Source: an uncultured Geobacter sp.
Lineage (GTDB): Bacteria > Desulfobacterota > Desulfuromonadia > Geobacterales > Geobacteraceae
Reading direction: 5' to 3'
DNA length: 59,210 nucleotides
Assembly: GCA_903925075.1 (NCBI GenBank)
Contig: CAIYDQ010000269.1
Span: 1 to 59,210 of the forward strand
The notes under the pieces are model-generated. The model did no database searches, had not been told where the DNA came from, and saw only the letters and a program-made list of their open reading frames with translations. This document shows, in pieces, positions 33,851 through 42,078 of this stretch. Made by a program: the position numbers and the translations under genes. Position 1 is the stretch's first letter. Each line of letters opens with the position of its first letter.

Positions 33851-35100
33851 GCGCGCGCAGCCGGATCAGGAGGTTGGCGATGTTCGCCGCGGAGGCCTGC
33901 GGTTCGCTGCTGCTGGTGTTGGCGGTATTCGGGCTGTTCATACTCTTTCTCTATGCGCTCTTCCCCTCGGGGACGCCGCTGCGAGAGCTGGTCGACAGCC
34001 AGATCGAACCCGGCGAGGGGAAAAACAAGCTGCTGGCGGTGGCCGAGGCGACGCTCAGCTCGTTGCAGCGGGACGTCCGTTGCCGGCGCGGCAACTCCAT
34101 CGCCTGGGGCGGGGCCCGCCAAGGGATGCAGCTCTACAGCCAGGACGCCGTGCAGACCTTCGACAGGTCCGGCGCCAGCATCACTTTCGGCGGCAGCGAC
34201 CGGCTGGATCTGGGGAGCAATTCGCTGGTGGTGGTGACCCGCCTGAACGCCCGCGAGGAGGCCGGACCCAGGAGCTACCGGGTGCAGGTGGACGGAGAGT
34301 TGCGCGGCAGCCTGGCCGCGGGGAGAAAGCTGCAGATGGAATTCGCCGCAGCCGGTCACCTGGCGCGCATCGTTCCCGGCGCCGCCCGCTTCAGGTTCAC
34401 CAAAAACGGCGACCGGGGCGAGAGCCTCGCCGTTTATGCGGGTGAGGTCCGGGTCGAGGGCGAAGGCCGGGAGGTCCGGGTGCCGGCTCATTTCGGCGTG
34501 ACCCTGCAAAAGGGGGTGGCCGTGGGCGCAGCGGTGCCGCTCCCCGGAGCGCCGCTTTTGAGGGAGCCGGACCCGGAACCCTACCGGTACCGCCTGCTGC
34601 CGCCCCGGGTCCGCTTCCGCTGGAGCGGGCCGGTCGGCGATTACCATCTCCAGCTCTCCAGGGAGGAGCAGTTCCGCAGTTGCCTGATCGATCAGAGGGT
34701 CCGCGTCCCGGAGTTCGTCACCGGCAAGTTGGCCGACGGCAGCTATTTCTGGAGGGTGAGCCGGCTGGAAGAGGGGATGGAGGGGGATTTCAGCAGGGTC
34801 GGGCGCTGTCGGCTCCAGCAGGTGCTGACCCCGCCCAAGCTCCAGGTCGGTTTTCCCGCCGAGAGTCCCGCGGCCGGCCCTTACACGCTCGCCGGCCAAA
34901 GCGAAGCGGGGACCCGGGTGTTCGTGAACGGCGCCGAGGTGGACTGCGAGCGGACCGGCAGCTTTCAGCACCGTTTGCTGCTCAAACCGGGGGTGAACCT
35001 GATCCGGGTGGAGGCGCTGGACCCGGCAGGTAACGCCAGCTACGCCTCCCGCGTGGTCTACGGCAAAGCGGAGCAGCGAGATTCCGAGGCGGCCCCTTGA
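33847..35100 (+). CDS. Membrane-anchored FecR-domain protein
   Basis: The 417-residue protein begins with basic residues and a single transmembrane helix (~18-38, [19 protein letters not shown]). A FecR-type domain (~70-215) follows, with [24 protein letters not shown] and [20 protein letters not shown] segments. The C-terminal half carries FN3-like modules ([31 protein letters not shown]) and a final domain with [20 protein letters not shown]. FecR proteins relay outer-membrane signals to a sigma factor, but no such sigma gene is next to it. Here the domain may be structural or may sense the giant barrel protein. The ATG overlaps the upstream stop (ATGA), giving coupled translation. Confidence 0.82.
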   Translation: MSARSRIRRLAMFAAEACGSLLLVLAVFGLFILFLYALFPSGTPLRELVDSQIEPGEGKNKLLAVAEATLSSLQRDVRCRRGNSIAWGGARQGMQLYSQDAVQTFDRSGASITFGGSDRLDLGSNSLVVVTRLNAREEAGPRSYRVQVDGELRGSLAAGRKLQMEFAAAGHLARIVPGAARFRFTKNGDRGESLAVYAGEVRVEGEGREVRVPAHFGVTLQKGVAVGAAVPLPGAPLLREPDPEPYRYRLLPPRVRFRWSGPVGDYHLQLSREEQFRSCLIDQRVRVPEFVTGKLADGSYFWRVSRLEEGMEGDFSRVGRCRLQQVLTPPKLQVGFPAESPAAGPYTLAGQSEAGTRVFVNGAEVDCERTGSFQHRLLLKPGVNLIRVEALDPAGNASYASRVVYGKAEQRDSEAAP

Positions 35101-35199
35101 CCGCCGTCGCGGGCTCCACGAGGAAGGAGCGCGACTTAGGCGTTGTCGGCTGCTCGCTAAGGAGCCGGAACCCGTTTCCAGGAGAAAGGAGGATGTCGC

Positions 35200-36990
35200 A
35201 TGCATAGAAACGTGAAGTTCCCGCTCCGCTTCAAGATCCTGCTCTCCCAGTTGCTGGTGGTGTCGGTGGTGTTGAGCCTGATCACCTTCACCATGGCCAA
35301 GCTCTTCCAGGTCGACAAGACCGCCTATATCCACGACCTCACCTCCACCATGGTGCTGCACGCCTCGGAGGAGGCCAACGCGCTCCTGGTCGGCTATCGG
35401 GAGAGGCTGAAGCTTTTCTCCCGGATCATCTCCGAAGACGGCATGGACCGGCGGCAACAGGTGCTAAAGCGTTTGTTCGAGGAGTTCGGCGAGTTCGTGA
35501 TGGTGACGCGCAGCACCGAGAGCGGCGAGGAGACGGTGTTCGATGCGGCGGCGCTGGCGGCGGGCGGGGTGACCAAGGAGCAACTGCTGCAGTTCAAAGA
35601 GTCCCACCCGGTCCCGGCGGGCAGGGCGGGAGGGGAGCCGTACGTGGCCAACTCGACGGTATCGCCCCGCTTTCCCACCCTCACCCTCACCCTGTGGGAG
35701 CCGGCCAGCGGCGAGGAAGAGGCGGTCACCACCTCCGGGGTGATCCGGCTCGACAAGATCTTGAAGCTGGCGCAGCGCACCCGGGTGTTCGAGATCTTTC
35801 TTTTGGACGCCGAGGGGAGGTTCCTGGCGCACTCGGATCGCTCCAGGACGGCGACCGCCGCCGACAAGCCGTGGTGGGGACGGGTAAACCGGGTGGCCAG
35901 TCCCGGCGCCACCATGGAATACCAGGACCAGGGGAGGGGGATGGTGGGGGGATTCGCCAAGGTTGCCTGCGGGGGGCTGACGGCCGGGGTGCAGATCCCG
36001 AAAAGCGCCGCCTACCTCACCTCGCGAAAGCTTCTGGGCGACCTGTTGGCGCTCTCCCTGCTTCTGTTGGGGGCGGCCGCCCTCTTGAGCCTCTTCTGGT
36101 CGCACCAGATCACCCGCCCGATCGAGCAACTCTCGGAGGCGACCCGCATGGTGGGACAGGGGCGCTTCGAGATCGAAGTGAAGAACGTCTCCGGCGACGA
36201 AATCGGCGCGCTGGGAGGCTCCTTCAACCGGATGGCGGGCGAGCTGAAGAGCCGCGAGCGGGCGCTCAAGGATCTCTACGGTCAACTGGTCCAGTCGGAA
36301 AAGATGGCGGCCTTCGGCTCGCTGGGAGCGGGGCTGGCCCACGAGGTGAAGAACCCCCTGGCCGGCATCCTGGGGATCGCCCAACTCTCCTTGCGCAGCG
36401 TGGAGAGCGGGCACCAACTGGAGAAGAACCTGAAGATCATCGAGAAGGAGACCAAGCGCTGCAAGACCATCATCGAAAACCTGCTGAAGTTCGCCCGCCA
36501 GGAGCAGGTCGAGTTCAGCGAGGTGGACATCCCACAGGTGCTGGCGGACGCCTTCGCCATCGTGGATCACCAATTGGGGATCAACAGCGTCAGGCTGGAG
36601 CAGGAAATCGAGCCGGGGATTCCCGCCTGTCAGGGAAACGCCAATCAACTGCAGCAGGTGTTGATGAACCTGATGATCAACGCGCAGCAGGCGATGGCGG
36701 GCGCCGCCGGCACGGTGAAGCTTTCCGCCAAAAAGGGGGAGCGCGGCATGATCGAGCTGCGGGTGAGCGACACGGGGCCCGGAATACCGCAGCAAATCCA
36801 GAGAAGGATCTTCGATCCCTTCTTCACCACCAAACCGGCCGGGCAGGGGACCGGCCTCGGGTTATCGGTTACCTACGGCATCGTGAAAAACCATGGGGGC
36901 GACATCCGGCTGGAGAGCGTCGAGGGCGAGGGAGCCACCTTCATCATCACACTTCCCGCCAGCCAACCGGCGGCCGCGGCAACGGCATGA
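35200..36990 (+). CDS. Sensor histidine kinase with periplasmic Cache-like domain and HAMP
   Basis: The 596-residue kinase has a first membrane helix (~13-31), a periplasmic region of about 240 residues with the look of a double Cache sensor, and a second helix (~277-298). A HAMP linker, a HisKA domain with phospho-acceptor His381 (AHEVKNPLAGILG), and an HATPase_c domain follow. The ATP-binding motifs are NLMINAQQAM (N box), DTGPGIP (G1) and GTGLGLSV (G2). A strong AAAGGAGG ribosome site precedes the ATG. The gap to the FecR gene is 99 bases with no clear terminator. The gene for its probable response regulator follows after 15 bases. Confidence 0.92.
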   Translation: MHRNVKFPLRFKILLSQLLVVSVVLSLITFTMAKLFQVDKTAYIHDLTSTMVLHASEEANALLVGYRERLKLFSRIISEDGMDRRQQVLKRLFEEFGEFVMVTRSTESGEETVFDAAALAAGGVTKEQLLQFKESHPVPAGRAGGEPYVANSTVSPRFPTLTLTLWEPASGEEEAVTTSGVIRLDKILKLAQRTRVFEIFLLDAEGRFLAHSDRSRTATAADKPWWGRVNRVASPGATMEYQDQGRGMVGGFAKVACGGLTAGVQIPKSAAYLTSRKLLGDLLALSLLLLGAAALLSLFWSHQITRPIEQLSEATRMVGQGRFEIEVKNVSGDEIGALGGSFNRMAGELKSRERALKDLYGQLVQSEKMAAFGSLGAGLAHEVKNPLAGILGIAQLSLRSVESGHQLEKNLKIIEKETKRCKTIIENLLKFARQEQVEFSEVDIPQVLADAFAIVDHQLGINSVRLEQEIEPGIPACQGNANQLQQVLMNLMINAQQAMAGAAGTVKLSAKKGERGMIELRVSDTGPGIPQQIQRRIFDPFFTTKPAGQGTGLGLSVTYGIVKNHGGDIRLESVEGEGATFIITLPASQPAAAATA

Positions 36991-37005
36991 CCAAGAGGAG
37001 GAACC

Positions 37006-37947
37006 ATGAATCTATTGGTAGTTGACGACGAAGAAACCTTGAGAAGCGTAGTGTCGCAGGTGCTGAGCGCGGACGGGTTCGAGGTGGCGGAGGCCGCCAG
37101 CGGCGAAGAGGCGTTGGAGGCGTTCAGGGCCCAATCGCACCAACTGGTCATCACCGATATCAGGATGAGGGGGATGAGCGGCATCGAGCTACTGACCCAG
37201 ATCAAGCAGCACAGCCCGGACACGCAGGTGGTGATCATGACCAGTCACGCCTCGCTGGACAGCGCGCTCACCGCCTTGCGGGCGGGCGCCTATGACTATC
37301 TGGTCAAGCCGTTCGAGAGTCTGGACCTGATCTCGGCAGTGGCGGGGAGGGCCGCCGAGAAGGCGCGCCTGGTGGCGCAGAACCGGGAACTTGTGGAGCA
37401 GTTGAAGCAGGCCAACGAGGAATTGCAGGCGGCCAACGGCGTGCTGCAGGAGATGGCGGTCAAGGACGGCTTGACCTCGTTGTACAACCATCGCTACTTT
37501 CAGGAGGCCCTGGCGCGGGAGCTGGTCAGGTCGAGGCGCACCCAGAAGCCGTGCTCGGTGATCTTCATGGACGTGGACAACTTCAAGGTCTATAACGACA
37601 CCCACGGCCATCCCGAGGGGGACCGGCTGCTGAAGACCCTGTCCCGCCTGCTGATGGCGAACCTGAGGGGGAGCGACGTGGCGGCGCGCTACGGCGGAGA
37701 GGAGTTCGTGCTGCTGCTGCCGGAGACCCCCAAGGACGCGGCGCTGAAGATGGCGGAGGGCTTGCGTCGCGTCGTGGAGGAGCACGCCTTCCCGGGAGGC
37801 GAAAAGCAGCCCTTGGGCAAGGTGAGCATCAGCGTGGGGGTGGGGAGTTTTCCGCTAAACGGCGGGGAGCCGGCCGAGTTGATGGCCTATGCGGACAGCA
37901 AGCTGTATCAGGCGAAGCACGGCGGCAAGAACGTGGTGTTCGGTTGA
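37006..37947 (+). CDS. Response regulator with diguanylate cyclase (receiver-GGDEF, PleD-like)
   Basis: The 313-residue protein has a receiver domain (~1-115) with the acidic pocket VVDDEE, phospho-acceptor Asp51 (VITDIRMRGMSG) and a KP motif (YLVKPFES). A coiled-coil linker and a GGDEF domain follow, with an active-type GGEEF at 230-234 (RYGGEEFV). An intact RxxD inhibition site (RGSD) lies five residues before. Phosphorylation by the adjacent kinase would raise c-di-GMP. GAGGAGGAACC precedes the ATG. The stop is followed directly by a GGGGGA hexamer run and a GC-rich hairpin repeat. Confidence 0.93.
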   Translation: MNLLVVDDEETLRSVVSQVLSADGFEVAEAASGEEALEAFRAQSHQLVITDIRMRGMSGIELLTQIKQHSPDTQVVIMTSHASLDSALTALRAGAYDYLVKPFESLDLISAVAGRAAEKARLVAQNRELVEQLKQANEELQAANGVLQEMAVKDGLTSLYNHRYFQEALARELVRSRRTQKPCSVIFMDVDNFKVYNDTHGHPEGDRLLKTLSRLLMANLRGSDVAARYGGEEFVLLLPETPKDAALKMAEGLRRVVEEHAFPGGEKQPLGKVSISVGVGSFPLNGGEPAELMAYADSKLYQAKHGGKNVVFG

Positions 37948-37949
37948 CG

Positions 37950-38003
37950 CGAGAGGGGGAGGGGGAGGGGGAGGGGGAGGGGAGAGCCGTGGCGAGCTTT
38001 TCA
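37950..38003 (-). repeat. GC-rich hairpin repeat, copy 3, with GGGGGA hexamer run
   Basis: Read on the minus strand, GGTGAAAAGCTCGCCACGGC, then TCTCCC, is followed by several CCCCCT units. The first bases match copies 1 and 2 (core GTGAAAAGCTCGC). The TGA in the element is the stop codon of arnD. The right part is replaced by a simple hexamer repeat (37954-37984). Confidence 0.75.
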
Positions 38004-38888
38004 CCCCTGGATGGCGACCAGTCCTGCCCTGCCGGGGAGTTCCCCCATGGAGAGCGGGGCGTCCGGGGCCCGATCCTTGACGGCGGCGGCCGCCTCGCCC
38101 AAGGTGAGGAAACGGGCGCCGGCCCCCTGCAATCTGGCCAGCAGCTCGCTGAAAGAAGACGACATGACGCCTCCTTCCATTTCGGCGTGCACCGTGTGGA
38201 CATTCAGGCCGTCCCTGAGCCGGCCCAGGTAGAGATCGTTCACGTTGTGAGCGGTAACCCCGCCTTCTCCGAGCACCTCGTCCAGCGTGGGCCAGGTGCT
38301 CGGTATTTGCAGCGTCCGGTAGCGCTTGCCGCCGAAAACCGGGTAGAAAGGCGCATACCCCCTGCCGTCGCTGCAATACTCCAGTCCCAGCGAATCCTGA
38401 AAAGCGAGGGAAGCCGCCGACACCGTCCAGCCGGGGGCGGCCGTGGTAACCGGCTTCTTCCCCATGATCTCCGTGAACAGCTCCACCCCGCGGCCCAGTT
38501 GGCTTTTGACCCGAGCGGCGTCGAATCTTCCCAGGTAGTCGTGCCACAGGACGTGGTCCCAGCAGTGCACCCCGGTTTCGTGGCCGGCCGCGGCCGTCTC
38601 CCTGAGGATCCCCGGGAAGGACGCGGCGATCTGCGGGGCGGGGAGCAGCGTGCCGTAGAGCATGGTGCGCAGGCCGTAGGCGCTGGGGGCGCCGGTCCTG
38701 ATCATCTTCTTGAGGAAACCCTTCCTGGTGAAGACCCGGCGGATCGCCTTGCCCGAGTTGTCCGGCCCCATGGAAAAGTAAAAGGTGCCCCGGACGCCGG
38801 CGCGCTCCATGATCTCGATCAGGCGCGGCACCCCGTCGCGGGTGCCTGCGTAGGTGTCCACGTCCACTTTGATGGCGACTTCAAACAT
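38001..38888 (-). CDS. arnD: 4-deoxy-4-formamido-L-arabinose-phosphoundecaprenol deformylase
   Basis: The enzyme removes the formyl group from undecaprenyl-phosphate-Ara4FN before transfer to lipid A. The sequence follows E. coli ArnD closely: IKVDVDTYAGTRDGVPRLIE, FYFSMGPDNSGKAIRR, GHETGVHCWDHVLWHDY, TAAPGWTVSAA and VHTVHAEMEGG. The polysaccharide deacetylase metal residues are present (DVDT aspartate, HCWDH histidines). I place the start at ATG 38888 (MFEVAIKVDVDTY, 295 residues) because it lines up with ArnD; a GTG at 38912 is possible. It is the last gene of the arn operon and its stop lies inside a hairpin repeat. Confidence 0.92.
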   Translation of the reverse strand: MFEVAIKVDVDTYAGTRDGVPRLIEIMERAGVRGTFYFSMGPDNSGKAIRRVFTRKGFLKKMIRTGAPSAYGLRTMLYGTLLPAPQIAASFPGILRETAAAGHETGVHCWDHVLWHDYLGRFDAARVKSQLGRGVELFTEIMGKKPVTTAAPGWTVSAASLAFQDSLGLEYCSDGRGYAPFYPVFGGKRYRTLQIPSTWPTLDEVLGEGGVTAHNVNDLYLGRLRDGLNVHTVHAEMEGGVMSSSFSELLARLQGAGARFLTLGEAAAAVKDRAPDAPLSMGELPGRAGLVAIQG

Positions 38889-38922
38889 GTTGTTCCCGGT
38901 TTGCCCAGCCACGCCGTAGCCT

Positions 38923-38963
38923 CAGCCCTTAGCCCCTAGCCCCTGGCCCTTAGCCTTTAGCCC
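38923..38963 (-). repeat. Degenerate heptamer repeat (TTAGCCC family) between arn genes
   Basis: About six units of AGCCCTT/AGCCCCT/AGCCTTT fill most of the gap between the decarboxylase stop and the arnD start. The unit is the same family as at 1568 and 14972. Confidence 0.85.
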
Positions 38964-38968
38964 GCTTC

Positions 38969-40009
38969 CTACAACAAATGCTCGATCTTCTCGCGCTGTT
39001 CGATCAGGTAGAAATCCAGCGTCTTCCTGAGCGCCTCGTCGATGCCGGTCTTGGGCTCCCAGTCGAGCTTCAGCTTGGCGTTTTTCACCGAAGGGACCCG
39101 GTTCAGCATGTCCTGGTACCCCTTGCCGTAGAAGCTGTCCGAGGTGGTCTCGGCGATCACGCAATTTTCGGCCTTTTCGGCGTAGCCCGGATACTGCTTC
39201 ACCATGTCGCGCAGCTTCTCGGCCAACTCCTTGACGGAGAGGTCGTTCACCGGATTGCCGATATTGAAGATGCCGCTGTCGGCGCAGCCGTCCCGGTTCT
39301 CGATGATTTTCATCAGGCAATCGATGCCGTCGTCGATGAAGGTGAAGGAGCGGCGCTGGTTGCCGCCGTCCACCAGCGAGATCTGCTCGCCGGCCAGGAT
39401 GTTGTACAGGAACTGGGTCAGCACCCGGGAACTCCCCTCCTTGGCGGTGGAGATGGAGTCGAGTTTGGGCCCGATCCAGTTGAAGGGGCGAAACAGCGTG
39501 TAGCGCAGGTTCTCGTGCTCGCCGTAGGCGTAGATGACCCGGTCCAGCATCTGCTTGGCGCAGGAGTAGATCCAGCGCTCCTTGTTGATCGGGCCGAGCA
39601 TGAGCGGCGAGTTCTCCTCGTCGAATTCGGCGTCCGGGCTCATGCCGTACACCTCGGAGGTGGAGGGGAAGATCACCCGCTTCTTGTACTTCGCGCACTG
39701 GCGGATGATCTTCAGGTTTTCCTCGAAGTCGAGCTCGAAGACGCGCAGCGGATCCTTGACGTAGGTGACCGGCGTGGCGATGGCGACCAGCGGCAGGACC
39801 ACGTCGCACTTCTTGATGTTGTACTCGATCCATTCCTTGTTGATGGTGATGTCACCCTCCAGAAAATTGAAACGGGGGTGTCCCATCGAATGTTCGAGCT
39901 TGTCCGAACTCATGTCCAAGCCGTAAACTTCCCAGGATGTGGTGTCGAGGATCCTTTTGGTGAGGGCGTTGCCGATGAAGCCGTTGACGCCTAGGATGAG
40001 CACTTTCAT
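38969..40009 (-). CDS. arnA (decarboxylase part): UDP-glucuronate oxidative decarboxylase (stand-alone ArnA C-terminal half)
   Basis: The 346-residue short-chain dehydrogenase/reductase converts UDP-glucuronate to UDP-4-keto-pentose, the step done by the C-terminal domain of ArnA. It shows the NAD loop LILGVNGFIGNAL, VIFPSTSEVYGMS (catalytic Thr-Ser-Glu), YSCAKQMLDRV (YxxxK), FRPFNWIGPK and RRSFTFIDDGI, whose arginine matches the ArnA catalytic arginine. The start at ATG 40009 has GGAG six bases upstream. In E. coli this is fused to the formyltransferase; here it is a separate gene, 146 bases after it. Confidence 0.9.
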   Translation of the reverse strand: MKVLILGVNGFIGNALTKRILDTTSWEVYGLDMSSDKLEHSMGHPRFNFLEGDITINKEWIEYNIKKCDVVLPLVAIATPVTYVKDPLRVFELDFEENLKIIRQCAKYKKRVIFPSTSEVYGMSPDAEFDEENSPLMLGPINKERWIYSCAKQMLDRVIYAYGEHENLRYTLFRPFNWIGPKLDSISTAKEGSSRVLTQFLYNILAGEQISLVDGGNQRRSFTFIDDGIDCLMKIIENRDGCADSGIFNIGNPVNDLSVKELAEKLRDMVKQYPGYAEKAENCVIAETTSDSFYGKGYQDMLNRVPSVKNAKLKLDWEPKTGIDEALRKTLDFYLIEQREKIEHLL

Positions 40010-40155
40010 GTCGTCTCCAATGTTGATTTTCATTAACAGGGCGGTGCCACCGGTCAGCGCCGGTTGGCAACCACCCCAAAATTACATCGCGGCCGAGGCA
40101 GCGACTCCGTCGCAGCCGATTTCGGCAAGTCCACCGAATCCGCCTTGCGGAACGC

Positions 40156-41079
40156 TCAGTCGGAAAAGGAACTGCCGACCAGCTCCGTCTTAGCCGCCGC
40201 ATAGACCGTCCCTTGCTGTTCGGGGTCGTCCTCTTCCTGCAGCATGCGGATCTCCAGGAGCCCGGCCCCCGTGCCCACCAGCAGCGGGGCGGCGCTGACG
40301 ACCATCCCCGGCTCGCCCTCGCCCGCGACCGGCAAGGCGCTCCAGATGACGACCTTCTTCCCCTGTAGCCGGCTGAAGGCTCCGGGATAGGGGTGGGTCA
40401 CGCCGCGGATCAGGTTGTAGATCTCAACGGCGCTTCGCTGCCACTGGATGCGGCCGTCCGCGGGGCGTCTGCCGCCGAAGTAGCTCCCTTTCGCCACATC
40501 CATCGGCACGCGCGGGGCCTTTCCCGCCAAGAGCAGCGGCAGGGAGCGGGCGAGCACGGTGACGGCGGCTCGGGTCACCTTGTTGAAGACGTCCAGGGCG
40601 GTGTCGGTGAAGGTTATCGGGATCTTTTCCTGATCGACTATGTCCCCCGCGTCCGGCTTTTGCACCATGTAGTGCAGGGTGGCGCCGGTTTCGGTCTCGC
40701 CGTTGATGATCGCCCAATTGACCGGCACCCTTCCCCGGTATTTGGGGAGGTAGGAGCCGTGGATGTTCAGCGCGCCCAGCCGGGGTATCTCCAGCACTTC
40801 TTCCCGGATCATGCTGCGATAGTAAAAGGAGAGCAGCAGGTCCGGGGCGAGCTCCCGCATCAACTCCACGTTTTCCCTGAGGTTTATGTCCGAGGTCATC
40901 ACCGGTATGCCGTGCTTTTGCGCCAGCTCCCGCACCGAGGCGAACCAGATCTCCTCGCTGGGCGAATCGTCGTGGGTGAAGACCAGCGCGACGTCGGCGT
41001 CCTGGCGGATCAACTCCTCCAGGCAGCGGTAGCCCACGTTGTGGTAGGCGCAGACTACGATGCTCTGTTTCCTGTTCAA
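40156..41079 (-). CDS. arnA (formyltransferase part): UDP-Ara4N formyltransferase (stand-alone ArnA N-terminal half)
   Basis: The 307-residue enzyme uses 10-formyl-tetrahydrofolate to formylate UDP-4-amino-4-deoxy-L-arabinose. It aligns by eye with the N-terminal domain of ArnA: VVCAYHNVGYRCLEELI, FTHDDSPSEEIW, LLSFYYRSMIREEVL, LNIHGSYLPKYRGRVPVNWA. The catalytic triad is Asn105, His107 and Asp143 (KPDAGDIV). The C-terminal OB-like subdomain (GVTHPYPGAFSRLQGKKVVIW) is also present. Its start overlaps the arnC stop by four bases (ATGA). Confidence 0.92.
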   Translation of the reverse strand: MNRKQSIVVCAYHNVGYRCLEELIRQDADVALVFTHDDSPSEEIWFASVRELAQKHGIPVMTSDINLRENVELMRELAPDLLLSFYYRSMIREEVLEIPRLGALNIHGSYLPKYRGRVPVNWAIINGETETGATLHYMVQKPDAGDIVDQEKIPITFTDTALDVFNKVTRAAVTVLARSLPLLLAGKAPRVPMDVAKGSYFGGRRPADGRIQWQRSAVEIYNLIRGVTHPYPGAFSRLQGKKVVIWSALPVAGEGEPGMVVSAAPLLVGTGAGLLEIRMLQEEDDPEQQGTVYAAAKTELVGSSFSD

Positions 41080-42026
41080 GAGGCCACCTCGTTTTCGGCC
41101 ATGCCGTGCACCCTTCGCACCACGTAGCGCGGCCGCTTGCGCACTTCCTGATAGATCCTGCCGACGTACTCGCCCACCAGGCCAATGCCGAAGATGACGA
41201 TGCCGATGAAGAAGAAGAGGATGGCGAACAGGGTGAACACCCCCTCCACCTCGGCGCCGATCACGAAACGCCGCACCATCAGGAAGACGCCGAAGCCGGC
41301 GGAGACCAGCGAGGTGAAGACGCCCATCAGGGCGAAGAGCTGCAGCGGCACCACGGAGAAGCCGGTCATCAGGTCGAAGTTGAGCCTGATCAGCCGGTAG
41401 AGGGAATACTTGCTGTCGCCGGCGCTGCGCTCGGCGTGGCTCACCTCGATCTCGGTGGGGTTGGCCGCGAAGGTCTGGGCCAGCGCCGGTATGAAAGTGG
41501 TGGTCTCCTGGCAGTGGTTGATGTTGTCGATCACGGTGCGGTGGTAGGCGCGCAGCATGCAGCCGTAGTCGCTCATCTTCATGCCGGTCATCTTGTTGGT
41601 GGTGACGTTCACCACCTTGGAGGCCGCCTTGCGGAACACCGAGTCCTGCCGCTTCAGCCGGATGGTGCCGACCACGTCGTGCCCCTTCTCGACCTCGGCC
41701 ACCAGCCGCGGGATCTCCTCGGGCGGGTTCTGCAGATCGGCGTCGAGTGTGACCACGATCTCGCCCCGGCTCCGCTCGAAAGCCGCCAGGATCGCCATGT
41801 GCTGCCCGAAGTTGCCGTTGAACTCGATCACCCTCAGCTCGGGGATCTTCAGGGTCATCTCCTTCAGCATCGACAGAGTGCGGTCGCGGGAGCCGTCGTC
41901 GGTGAAGATGATCTCGAACGGCTTGCCCATGCCGCGCATCACCGGCAAGAGCCTCTCCATGAGCTGGTTGAGGTTCCCCTCCTCGTTGTAGGCGGGAACG
42001 ACGATGGTTACCTGCGGCTTTTCCAT
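41076..42026 (-). CDS. arnC: Undecaprenyl-phosphate Ara4FN transferase
   Basis: The 316-residue family 2 glycosyltransferase links formylated Ara4N to undecaprenyl phosphate on the inner membrane. The N-terminal domain has VTIVVPAYNEEGNLNQLM, IIFTDDGSRDRT and VVTLDADLQNPPEEIP (DxD-type). Two C-terminal membrane helices lie near 225-290 (FALMGVFTSLVSAGFGVFLM; LFAILFFFIGIVIFGIGLVG), followed by EYVGRIYQEVRKRPRYVVR. The ATG at 42026 has GGAAGA six bases upstream; upstream in-frame starts give a non-conserved extension. Confidence 0.9.
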   Translation of the reverse strand: MEKPQVTIVVPAYNEEGNLNQLMERLLPVMRGMGKPFEIIFTDDGSRDRTLSMLKEMTLKIPELRVIEFNGNFGQHMAILAAFERSRGEIVVTLDADLQNPPEEIPRLVAEVEKGHDVVGTIRLKRQDSVFRKAASKVVNVTTNKMTGMKMSDYGCMLRAYHRTVIDNINHCQETTTFIPALAQTFAANPTEIEVSHAERSAGDSKYSLYRLIRLNFDLMTGFSVVPLQLFALMGVFTSLVSAGFGVFLMVRRFVIGAEVEGVFTLFAILFFFIGIVIFGIGLVGEYVGRIYQEVRKRPRYVVRRVHGMAENEVAS

Positions 42027-42078
42027 AGCGTCTTCCATTTTAAAGTTAGCGCATTGCAAAGTCTGCGCGTTGCAAAAT

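Noticed and set aside
33634-35457. A 607-codon minus-strand frame opposite the FecR and kinase genes
   Set aside because: It crosses three well-supported plus-strand genes and has no start signal or recognisable domain.
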